Below the pieces are notes generated by a model that searched no databases, was not told where the DNA came from, and saw only the letters and a list, made by a program, of their open reading frames with translations. A stretch of DNA of 12,674 bases, taken from contig JBBDRV010000016.1 in the NCBI GenBank assembly GCA_040905285.1, forward strand, positions 1 through 12,674, given 5' to 3'. Below, piece after piece: positions 6,104-12,622 of this stretch. Numbering within the stretch: position 1 is the stretch's first letter; each line of letters opens with the position of its first letter. This stretch comes from JBBDRV01 sp040905285 (GTDB lineage Bacteria; Bacteroidota; Rhodothermia; Balneolales; Balneolaceae). The translations under genes and the position numbers were made by a program.

Positions 6104-8071
6104 ATGGCAGAACCGCTTAACGTCGCACGGAAATTGATAAATTCACACCTTGTAAGCGGTGAGATCACTGCGGGCGGGGAAATCGGCATCAGGATAGACC
6201 AGACACTCACGCAGGATGCCACAGGTACTCTCGTGATGCTGGAACTGGATTCCATGGACCTGGATCGTGCCAAAACAGAGCTGTCCTGCCAGTATGTAGA
6301 TCACAATCTGTTGCAGACGGATTATAAAAATGCAGATGACCATCTGTTTCTCAAATCGGCGGCAGACCGTTTTGGTATCTGGTATAGCCGGCCGGGAAAC
6401 GGGGTCAGTCATCCTCTCCATACAGAACGCTTTGCCGTTCCGGGGAAAACCCTGGCAGGGTCCGACAGCCACACTCCTGCCTCCGGCTGCATGGGGATGC
6501 TTGCCCTGGGCGCGGGCGGCCTGGATGTTGCTTTTGCGATTGCAGGTGAGCCGATGTTCCTCAAGATGCCGGAAGTTCTCGGCGTGAAGCTTACAGGATC
6601 ACTGCCCGATTGGGTCAGCGCCAAGGATGTTGTGCTTGAAATGCTCCGCAGGTATGACGTGAAAGGATGTGTCGGTACTATTATAGAATACTACGGACCG
6701 GGTTTGAAAGAGCTGGACTGCATGGACAGGCATGTTATTGCAAATATGGGTACCGAAATGGGAGCCACCACAACGGTATTTCCTTCCGATGACGAAGTGA
6801 AGCGTTTTATGACTAGACAGGGCCGTGCTGATGAATGGAGTGAACTGAAAGCGGATGAAGGGGCGGGGTATGACGGATATGAAGAAATTGTTCTGGATGA
6901 ACTGGTTCCCCTGGTGGCATTGCCGAGCAGTCCCGGTAACGTGGTGCCTGTGTCAGAAATTGAAGGCAAAGAGATCTATCAATCCTATATAGGATCATCT
7001 GCCAATCCGGGATACAGGGACTTCTGGATTTGTTCCGAGATGGTGAAAGGGAGAAGAATAGATGACGGAGTCAGTTTCGACGTCAATCCCACATCCCGTC
7101 AGATAATTGAGAACATGGTTCGGAACGGAGTGATGCTTCACCTTGTGCAGGCCGGTGCGCGTATTCATCAGGCGGGCTGCAACGGCTGCATCGGCATGGG
7201 TCAGGCGCCGGCTTCAGGCAGAAACAGCCTTCGTACCGTTCCCCGGAATTTTCCCGACAGGTCCGGAACGAGGGAGGATTCGGTTTTCCTGGTCAGTCCC
7301 GAAACGGCAACCGCATCTGCCCTGACGGGAAAAATAACAGACCCGCGCAGGATGGAAGAGCTCTACGGGCTGTCGTATCCCGACTTCCGGGAGCCTGCTG
7401 AATATATCGTCAACAGGGACATGCTCATCCCTCCCTCTGATGGTGCGGATGGCGAGAGAACTGCTCTTGTCAAGGGTCCGAATATTTCCACTCTGCCGGA
7501 ATTTGAAAAACTGACTGATTTTGAAGTGACGGTACTTCTGAAGATGGGGGATAACATATCTACAGACGAGATTCTCCGGGCCGGCGCGGATGTTCTTCCC
7601 TTCAGGAGTAACATCAGGGAAATCAGCAAGTTCTGCTTCTCTGTTATTGACAGGGACTTTCATGGCAGGGCTCTGAAAGCGATGGACGATTTCGGAGGGC
7701 ACATTGTTGTCGCCGGAGATAACTACGCCCAGGGCTCCAGCAGAGAGCATGCGGCTATCGGCCCCCGTTTTTTGGGGCAGCGGGCCGTACTGGCCAAATC
7801 CTACGCAAGAATTGGATGGCAAAACCTTATTAATTTTGGAATTCTGCCGCTGCAGTTCGAGCAACCGGATGACTATCTGAAAATAGACCAGGAGGATATT
7901 GTTCGCGTTGAAGACATACGCGGCCAGATAGAAGAGGGTGGCTCAATCATTATAAAAAACACAACCCGGGGCCTTGAACTAACTGCCTATCACACAATGA
8001 GCCCCAGACAGACCGAAGCCGTGCTGGACGGCGGTGTGATCAATAACTTTAGAAAAAGGAAGAGTAACTGA
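6104..8071 (+). CDS. Aconitate hydratase (4Fe-4S, Aquifex-type, about 655 aa)
   Basis: The enzyme interconverts citrate and isocitrate through cis-aconitate in the TCA cycle, in the cytoplasm. The sequence follows the compact aconitase/homoaconitase-like family: LVSGEITAGGEIGIRIDQTLTQDATG near the start, the SDSHTPASGCMG segment (Cys 129 from the chosen Met) and GCNGCIGMG (Cys 359 and 362), which supply the three 4Fe-4S ligands. The C-terminal swivel domain carries YAQGSSREHAA, with the substrate-binding Ser-Ser-Arg near residues 545-547. An earlier in-frame ATG at 6074 would add 10 residues, but the ATG at 6104 is preferred: AGAGGA lies 6 nt before it, and family members begin close to this Met. 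It is monocistronic as far as visible, with about 240 nt upstream and 300 nt downstream free of genes. Homoaconitase or isopropylmalate isomerase activity is less likely because both domains are fused in one chain and match the aconitase family. Confidence 0.92.
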   Translation: MAEPLNVARKLINSHLVSGEITAGGEIGIRIDQTLTQDATGTLVMLELDSMDLDRAKTELSCQYVDHNLLQTDYKNADDHLFLKSAADRFGIWYSRPGNGVSHPLHTERFAVPGKTLAGSDSHTPASGCMGMLALGAGGLDVAFAIAGEPMFLKMPEVLGVKLTGSLPDWVSAKDVVLEMLRRYDVKGCVGTIIEYYGPGLKELDCMDRHVIANMGTEMGATTTVFPSDDEVKRFMTRQGRADEWSELKADEGAGYDGYEEIVLDELVPLVALPSSPGNVVPVSEIEGKEIYQSYIGSSANPGYRDFWICSEMVKGRRIDDGVSFDVNPTSRQIIENMVRNGVMLHLVQAGARIHQAGCNGCIGMGQAPASGRNSLRTVPRNFPDRSGTREDSVFLVSPETATASALTGKITDPRRMEELYGLSYPDFREPAEYIVNRDMLIPPSDGADGERTALVKGPNISTLPEFEKLTDFEVTVLLKMGDNISTDEILRAGADVLPFRSNIREISKFCFSVIDRDFHGRALKAMDDFGGHIVVAGDNYAQGSSREHAAIGPRFLGQRAVLAKSYARIGWQNLINFGILPLQFEQPDDYLKIDQEDIVRVEDIRGQIEEGGSIIIKNTTRGLELTAYHTMSPRQTEAVLDGGVINNFRKRKSN

Positions 8072-8371
8072 TTTTTAATATCAGATATCTGCATCGGATC
8101 ATATCAACAAATCCGGATCCTGAAATCTGCTGCCGCGAAAACTATTTTACGAAGTGCCCGAGCGGACTCGTTAATTATCCATGCCGGTTAAACCATCGGT
8201 TTCTGTGTAATCCCGATAATGCCTGACGGTTTCGGGCGGGTTTTGCGGGTCCCTATCCTGCTGATTTATATGCGGATACAGAATCTTCTTGCTGGATATG
8301 GCTGATTATGAAATAACTGAACGAAACCGTAACTTTTACTTCTTTAAAATTTCAGAGATAATGTACGTTTA
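8072..8371. other. 300-nt intergenic stretch after aconitase, no convincing gene
   Basis: I see no tRNA, known riboswitch or convincing protein gene here. It holds a 10-bp palindrome CAGATATCTG at 8082-8091, a small AAACC-ATC-GGTTT hairpin around 8190-8202, and a widely spaced inverted pair ACGGTTTC (8226-8233) and GAAACCGT (8323-8330). A 28-codon reading frame at 8219-8305 (starts MPDGFGRVLR) has a hydrophobic middle but no ribosome binding site. The folE promoter is presumably in the last 100 nt; I cannot place it with confidence. Confidence 0.5.
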
Positions 8372-9073
8372 ATGGACAATGAAAAAGAGATTCTGGATTC
8401 AATCAACTTGAACGATATTTCCCACGAGGAGGTGGGTGACGACCATCTTACGTCATCCATAGAAACCCCTATGAGGAGTGATGCATTTGATTTGAGTGAC
8501 AGGGAAAAAATTGAAATCATCCGTGACCACTTCAAGGCCATTATGGTTACCCTCGGACTGGATACAGACGATGAAAGTTTGCGGGGAACACCTTATCGTG
8601 TTGCCAAAATGTATGTGAATGAAATTTTCAGCGGATTGAATCCCGATAATAAGCCGGTTGCCAAAAAGTTTGCCAACAAATACGAATACGGGGATATGGT
8701 GGTTGAAAAAAACATCCAGGTCACGTCATTCTGCGAGCATCATTTTCTCCCGTTTACAGGAAAGGCACATGTCGCCTACATCAGCCGGGGCAAAGTGATC
8801 GGGCTCTCAAAAATTAATCGTATAGTTGACTTTTTTTCCCGCCGCCCCCAGGTTCAGGAAAGGCTGACACTCCAGGTGGCGAACGAATTGCAGAAAGTGC
8901 TGGAGACGAAAGACGTGGCTGTCTTCATCGAAAGCAAACATCTCTGTGTCTCCATGCGTGGAATACAGGACACCACAAGCAGCACGATTACGTCAGAGTT
9001 TCAGGGAGCCTTCAGGAAGAGTGACATTCAACGCAAATTTATCGATTACATCAGAATTAAAACCGAGATGTAA
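8372..9073 (+). CDS. folE: GTP cyclohydrolase I (type IA)
   Basis: FolE converts GTP to 7,8-dihydroneopterin triphosphate, the first step of tetrahydrofolate and biopterin-type cofactor synthesis. The 233-residue protein has the full type IA catalytic core from about residue 45. Family landmarks are ESLRGTPYRVAKMYVNEIFSG (68-88), TSFCEHHFLPFTGKAHVAYI (118-137), GLSKINRIVDFFSRRPQVQERLT (144-166) and HLCVSMRG (190-197). The zinc ligands correspond to Cys121, His124 and Cys192, all present. The first 40 or so residues are an acidic extension outside the core, likely flexible. Cytoplasmic; the family forms a homodecamer. The cysS gene starts 23 nt downstream, so the two are probably co-transcribed. 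Several zinc-enzyme genes follow in the same run. Confidence 0.97.
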   Translation: MDNEKEILDSINLNDISHEEVGDDHLTSSIETPMRSDAFDLSDREKIEIIRDHFKAIMVTLGLDTDDESLRGTPYRVAKMYVNEIFSGLNPDNKPVAKKFANKYEYGDMVVEKNIQVTSFCEHHFLPFTGKAHVAYISRGKVIGLSKINRIVDFFSRRPQVQERLTLQVANELQKVLETKDVAVFIESKHLCVSMRGIQDTTSSTITSEFQGAFRKSDIQRKFIDYIRIKTEM

Positions 9074-9096
9074 ACCGAGAACGAAGGCTCTTCACC

Positions 9097-10599
9097 ATGT
9101 CTGATTTGGAACGCTTCCCTGTAATGCTTTACAACAGTCTATCTCGTAAAAAAGAGATATTCAAGGCGATTAGTCCACCCCATGCGGGCCTGTATGTATG
9201 TGGCCCCACTGTTTACGGAGACCCTCATCTGGGCCACGCCAGGGCCGCAATTACCTTCGACCTGGTACTGCGCTATTTTGAAATGCTGGGTTACAAGGTG
9301 CGATACGTCCGGAACATTACCGATGTGGGGCATCTTGAAAACGAGGAAGAAGGCAGCGGTGAAGACAAAATAGCCAAGAAAGCCAGGCTTGAACAGGTTG
9401 AGCCGATGGAGGTGGTCCAGTATTACACCAACCGCTATCATGACGGCATGGACGCTCTGAATTGCAGAAGACCCAGTATTGAACCCACTGCAACCGGCCA
9501 TATAATAGAACAGATCCAGCTTGTTGAGAAGATTCTGAAAAACGGGTGGGCCTATGAAACAGACGGTACTGTCTATTTTGATCTGGAGAAATATTCTAAA
9601 AACCATGATTACGGCACGCTGTCAGGTAAAATTCTTGAAGAGCTGCAGACTGGCAGCCGGGAGACGGAAGGGCTGGACGAAAAACGCAGTCCCCACGATT
9701 TTGCACTGTGGAAAAAAGCCGGCCCGGAACATATAATGCGGTGGGAATCCCCCTGGGGTGAAGGTTTCCCGGGATGGCACGTTGAATGTACCTCCATGAG
9801 CATTAAATATCTCGGAGAGAAATTTGATATACACGGCGGGGGGCTGGATTTGCAGTTTCCTCATCATGAAGCTGAAATTGCTCAGTCCAGGGGGGCAAAC
9901 GGCAGTGATCCGGCGAATTTCTGGATGCATAACAACATGGTTACGATTGACGGCGCCAAAATGAGCAAGTCGGCCGGAAATTTCGTGACACTGGAACAGC
10001 TTTTTTCCGGAAATCACCCGCTGCTGGAAAAGCCGTATCACCCCATGGTTGTACGGTTTTTAATGCTTCAATCCCATTACCGGAGCAAGATCGACTTTTC
10101 AAATGAAGCTCTGCAGGCTGCAGAGAAGGGTTACAGGCGTTTAATGGCTGCCCTGAAAATGCTGGATGAGCTGATTCCCGGAGATGGGATCTCTTCCGGT
10201 GAACGGGACGAAGAGATTATCGGCTATTGCGATGACTGCTATCAAACGATGAGTGATGACTTTAATACGGCCCGGACTCTGGCCGCACTTTTTGAACTCG
10301 CTTCCCTGATCAACGGTCTGGCCCATGGCCAGGTACCGAAAGAGAAGGTATCGGCCGATATATTTAACCGCATGGCTGCGGTTTACCGTCTGTTTGTTAC
10401 GGACGTGCTGGGTCTTGAACCGATCCGTGAAGGGGATGACGAGAAGGCAAAACAGTTGATAGACATTCTGATTGACATAAGGGCCAGGGCACGCGTTCAC
10501 AAGGATTTTGAAACAGCTGACAAAATTCGGGAGGATCTTGCGAAAATCGGGATCCGGCTGAAGGATGGAAAAAGTGGGAAAACGACCTTTAAAACCTGA
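9097..10599 (+). CDS. cysS: Cysteinyl-tRNA synthetase
   Basis: CysS charges tRNA-Cys with cysteine using ATP. The 500-residue class I synthetase is full length. The HIGH motif is HLGH at 44-47 and the KMSKS motif is intact at 288-292. The zinc-site residues that recognise cysteine are Cys35 (GLYVCGPTVYG), Cys231 (PGWHVECTSMS), His256 and Glu260 (FPHHEAE). The C-terminal helical anticodon-binding part ends with DFETADKIREDLAKIGIRLKDGKSG, typical of the family. A GAAGG sequence about 9 nt before the ATG supports the start. The end overlaps the yidD gene by up to 35 nt. Nothing suggests a defective or truncated copy, so this is probably the functional housekeeping enzyme. Confidence 0.97.
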   Translation: MSDLERFPVMLYNSLSRKKEIFKAISPPHAGLYVCGPTVYGDPHLGHARAAITFDLVLRYFEMLGYKVRYVRNITDVGHLENEEEGSGEDKIAKKARLEQVEPMEVVQYYTNRYHDGMDALNCRRPSIEPTATGHIIEQIQLVEKILKNGWAYETDGTVYFDLEKYSKNHDYGTLSGKILEELQTGSRETEGLDEKRSPHDFALWKKAGPEHIMRWESPWGEGFPGWHVECTSMSIKYLGEKFDIHGGGLDLQFPHHEAEIAQSRGANGSDPANFWMHNNMVTIDGAKMSKSAGNFVTLEQLFSGNHPLLEKPYHPMVVRFLMLQSHYRSKIDFSNEALQAAEKGYRRLMAALKMLDELIPGDGISSGERDEEIIGYCDDCYQTMSDDFNTARTLAALFELASLINGLAHGQVPKEKVSADIFNRMAAVYRLFVTDVLGLEPIREGDDEKAKQLIDILIDIRARARVHKDFETADKIREDLAKIGIRLKDGKSGKTTFKT

Positions 10600-10888
10600 A
10601 AAGCTGTCGATTGCGGGGAAAAGCCTGGTGGCTGCTGTGAGATTATACCGGGCTGCCATTTCTCCGTGGCTGGGACCCTCCTGTCGTCATCTGCCGACCT
10701 GTTCAGCCTATATGATAGAGGCCGTACAGGAATGGGGGCCGGCAAGAGGGTTCTGGCTGGGAGTGAAACGGGTAATGAAGTGCCATCCCTGGGGAACTTC
10801 AGGATATGACCCGGTTCCGGGAAAATGCCCGGAGACAGATGTGGAACAGGGGACATGCGCCGGCAATAGCCGGAGAGAAAGAGATTAA
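10565..10888 (+). CDS. yidD: Membrane protein insertion efficiency factor YidD
   Basis: This 107-residue protein has the YidD signature: RLYRAAISPWLGPSCRHLPTCSAYM at 26-50, including the Cys40...Cys46 pair, then the helix EAVQEWGPARGFWLGVKRVMKCHPWG, and GYDPVPGK at 80-87. YidD sits at the inner face of the cytoplasmic membrane and helps YidC-dependent membrane protein insertion. In most bacteria it is next to rpmH-rnpA-yidC; here it overlaps the end of cysS, away from that cluster. The start is ambiguous: ATG at 10565 overlaps cysS by 35 nt, but a GTG at 10574 has AAGGA 8 nt upstream, a better ribosome binding spacing. The last 20 residues are a hydrophilic tail beyond the core. Confidence 0.92.
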   Translation: MEKVGKRPLKPEKLSIAGKSLVAAVRLYRAAISPWLGPSCRHLPTCSAYMIEAVQEWGPARGFWLGVKRVMKCHPWGTSGYDPVPGKCPETDVEQGTCAGNSRRERD

Positions 10889-10903
10889 CTCCATCCTATT
10901 GAT

Positions 10904-11347
10904 ATGAAAAAAAAATATGCCGAACGGAAGGACAGGGATCAGATAGAACTTGGAACAGAACTGGCGCCGAAATTTGATGAACACGGACTTATACCCTGTG
11001 TTACAGTAGATAACAGGTCAGGAGATGTTCTCATGTTTGCCTGGATGAATGAAGAGGCACTGACGCTGACACTGGACTCCGGCACAGCCACATACTACAG
11101 CCGCAGCCGGGAAAAGATCTGGGTAAAAGGCGAGACTTCAGGAAGACACCAGAAGGTGCAAAAAATGCTTGTCGACTGTGATCAGGATGTGATACAGCTA
11201 AGAGTGGATGTGGAAGGTGATGGGACCTGCCACAGGGGGTATCGCACCTGCTTTTACCGGGCTGTCTCCGGGGATGATTCAACCAGACTCTTTTTTGTCG
11301 AGGACAGGCCTGTATTTGACCCGGAGGATGTTTATGGAAACCACTAA
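10904..11347 (+). CDS. hisI: Phosphoribosyl-AMP cyclohydrolase (HisI only, no HisE domain)
   Basis: HisI opens the purine ring of phosphoribosyl-AMP, the third step of histidine synthesis. The 147-residue protein contains the complete cyclohydrolase domain: LIPCVTVDNRSGDVLMFAWMNEEAL (29-53), TYYSRSREKIWVKGETSG (63-80), DCDQD at 91-95 and GTCHRGYRTCFYR at 107-119. Zinc ligands by family are Cys92, Cys109 and Cys116; the acidic Asp91/93/95 cluster is the magnesium-binding site. All are intact. Unlike the bifunctional HisIE common in many bacteria, no phosphoribosyl-ATP pyrophosphatase domain follows, so HisE must be encoded elsewhere. No other his gene is in the window. It starts 15 nt after yidD and ends 17 nt before the carbonic anhydrase-like gene, so it looks operonic. 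Confidence 0.95.
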   Translation: MKKKYAERKDRDQIELGTELAPKFDEHGLIPCVTVDNRSGDVLMFAWMNEEALTLTLDSGTATYYSRSREKIWVKGETSGRHQKVQKMLVDCDQDVIQLRVDVEGDGTCHRGYRTCFYRAVSGDDSTRLFFVEDRPVFDPEDVYGNH

Positions 11348-11364
11348 CCCTTTGAGCTTTTGAT

Positions 11365-12054
11365 TTGGAACATTTTATAAGAAAAAATTTCCCGGATGCG
11401 GAAAAAGGCAGGGCCGTGACTGAAACCTGTATAGAAAAACTGGTTAACCGGTATGGGTTCAATCTTGGCAAAACCCTGCTGGCCACATCTGTATGCAGTG
11501 ATGAAATAGTCAATACGGCCACCAATTTCAGGTCATATCTGAACAGGGAAAGCCCGTTTCAGCTTGGCGGACTGGCGGGCTACCCTTTTGCCGGGCTGAC
11601 AGGGTTTCAGGCTTTTGCCGCACATATCCCTGATAATGGATTTGCCATTATACAGTATGGTCCCCACATCGGGGTATCGAAAAACGGGGAGGTGGGAAAA
11701 ATGCACAGAGCCGGTCAAAAGGCCGATACTTCCTGCTGCGGCGCTTTACAGGCTTCCCTCAAAGCTTTTGAAAAGCATCAAGGCACCCCGGCAGATTCTG
11801 AGCTGGACTATCAGCTGTGGAAAATAGAAAACAGTCTGTCGACCCGGCGTGAAAACATTATGGCTCATGACGTCCCGCTTGTGGCTGCAACGGAGGTTAT
11901 GTTCGGGATCATCCGGGACAGGGTGAATAGACTCACCGAAGCATCAGGGAGTGCATTCGAAGGAATCAGAGTAGCTTTTATAGGCGGAGTGATCATCAAT
12001 ACGGACTACAATCTCCCCGACTGGTTTGACCTTCGGCATTTTGAGGTGATCTGA
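11365..12054 (+). CDS. LCIB/LCIC-type (beta-class-like) carbonic anhydrase
   Basis: This 229-residue protein resembles the 'limiting CO2-inducible B/C' carbonic anhydrase family known from algae and some bacteria. The match is by recalled motif pattern: SVCSDEIVN at 42-50, the glycine-rich PFQLGGLAGYPFAGLTGFQAF stretch (64-84), YGPHIGVSKNGEVGKMHRAGQ (98-118) and DTSCCGALQASLKAF (121-135). By family, Cys44, His101 and Cys124 or Cys125 would bind zinc, with Asp46 near the active site. Members interconvert CO2 and bicarbonate, although some family proteins, such as the Chlamydomonas forms, have been reported inactive. There is no signal peptide, so it is probably cytoplasmic. The only plausible start is TTG at 11365: an in-frame TGA lies 9 nt upstream and no ATG occurs before the conserved core. 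The 17-nt gap to hisI suggests one transcript. Confidence 0.8.
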   Translation: MEHFIRKNFPDAEKGRAVTETCIEKLVNRYGFNLGKTLLATSVCSDEIVNTATNFRSYLNRESPFQLGGLAGYPFAGLTGFQAFAAHIPDNGFAIIQYGPHIGVSKNGEVGKMHRAGQKADTSCCGALQASLKAFEKHQGTPADSELDYQLWKIENSLSTRRENIMAHDVPLVAATEVMFGIIRDRVNRLTEASGSAFEGIRVAFIGGVIINTDYNLPDWFDLRHFEVI

Positions 12055-12057
12055 ACA

Positions 12058-12077
12058 GCTGCAGGCCGCTCTGCAGC
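12058..12077 (+). terminator. Stem-loop after the carbonic anhydrase gene
   Basis: GCTGCAG at 12058-12064 and CTGCAGC at 12071-12077 form a perfect 7-bp stem with a 6-nt loop, starting 4 nt after the stop codon at 12052-12054. The sequence after it is AT-rich (GAATATTTCTATT) but not a real T-run, so it may be a weak terminator or an mRNA 3' hairpin. It separates the folE-to-carbonic-anhydrase run from the palindrome and the merC-like gene. Confidence 0.45.
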
Positions 12078-12101
12078 GAATATTTCTATTCTGCGAAGAA
12101 A

Positions 12102-12119
12102 TGTGTATAATTATACACA
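12102..12119. promoter_or_regulatory. 18-bp perfect palindrome, probable operator upstream of merC-like gene
   Basis: TGTGTATAATTATACACA is a perfect 18-bp palindrome with no spacer, 31 nt before the TTG start of the merC-like gene. Its inner TATAATTATA also supplies a possible -10 element, so a bound regulator would block transcription. Possible regulators are a Fur/Zur-type metal sensor or the ribbon-helix-helix protein encoded two genes down. I do not recognise the exact motif. Confidence 0.6.
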
Positions 12120-12150
12120 CTCAGGCTACACAAATTAAAGCGAGACAGAA

Positions 12151-12621
12151 TTGGCAAAACGCAGTATAACAGCATCGTTATTATGGGACCGTTTCGGTAT
12201 CGGTGTTTCCGGCGTATGCGCTGTCCACTGTCTTTTTTTTCCGGCTTTCTTGTCACTGCTGCCTGTCTGGCAAGGCGGGAATGCCGCTCATGAATGGATT
12301 CATCCGTTATTTATCATTCTTTTGGTGCCTGTCATTTATTTTGCAATACGGCGCAGCCATGGCAATACAACGGTTGCCGTCACTTTGCTTACCGGATTTG
12401 GTCTGGTTACAATCGGCTGGCTTTTCGGGCATTTTTGGCTCGGTGCGGGGGTGGAAGTTCCACTGACACTGATTGGCAGCGGAATTCTGATCGCGGGACA
12501 CTGGCTTAACTACCGACACCACCGCAGTTGCACGAACAGACGCCACAAACACCATCCTGGATTGGAAGAACCGGTCAGTGAAGCTGCAGTTTCTGATAAG
12601 ACACCTGTCGGAGGAAAATGA
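12151..12621 (+). CDS. MerC-domain integral membrane protein
   Basis: This 156-residue protein has about four membrane helices (roughly 15-38, 50-67, 73-93 and 101-119). The first carries Cys23 and Cys27 in VCAVHCLFFP, the signature region of the MerC family. MerC proteins of mercury-resistance operons carry Hg(II) across the inner membrane, but most chromosomal relatives are of unknown specificity and may handle zinc or other metals. The C-terminal tail after residue 120 is hydrophilic and rich in His and Cys (HHRSCTNRRHKHH), which suggests metal binding. There is no merA, merR or merT nearby, so a mercury-resistance operon is unlikely. The start is TTG at 12151; no in-frame ATG exists before the first helix and only a weak purine-rich sequence precedes it. 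The gene follows an 18-bp palindrome and ends just before a probable regulator gene. Confidence 0.8.
   Translation: MAKRSITASLLWDRFGIGVSGVCAVHCLFFPAFLSLLPVWQGGNAAHEWIHPLFIILLVPVIYFAIRRSHGNTTVAVTLLTGFGLVTIGWLFGHFWLGAGVEVPLTLIGSGILIAGHWLNYRHHRSCTNRRHKHHPGLEEPVSEAAVSDKTPVGGK
12610..12615 (+). promoter_or_regulatory. Strong Shine-Dalgarno site for the last gene
   Basis: GGAGGA sits 7 nt before the ATG at 12623 and lies inside the end of the merC-like gene. It is the clearest ribosome binding site in the window, where most starts have weak ones, and it fixes the start of the partial gene. Confidence 0.75.
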
Positions 12622-12622
12622 T

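Noticed and set aside
7214..7864. Long open frame on the minus strand inside aconitase (216 codons)
   Set aside because: It is wholly antisense to a well-supported enzyme gene, and its protein has no recognisable domain. It follows from the codon composition of the real gene.
8148..8215. tRNA-Ser/Leu-like start GTGCCCGAGCGGACT
   Set aside because: Only the D-arm-like piece fits. I find no matching anticodon arm, T-loop (GGTTCGA) or acceptor stem.
8219..8305. 28-codon small protein gene
   Set aside because: No ribosome binding site and no recognised family; length is within chance expectation. Mentioned only as content of the intergenic gap.
9139..10041. Minus-strand frames opposite cysS
   Set aside because: cysS is full length with all catalytic motifs, so these are shadows.
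12151..12621. Mercury-resistance operon
   Set aside because: Only a MerC-like gene is present; there is no merR, merT, merP or merA in the visible sequence, and MerC relatives are common in chromosomes.
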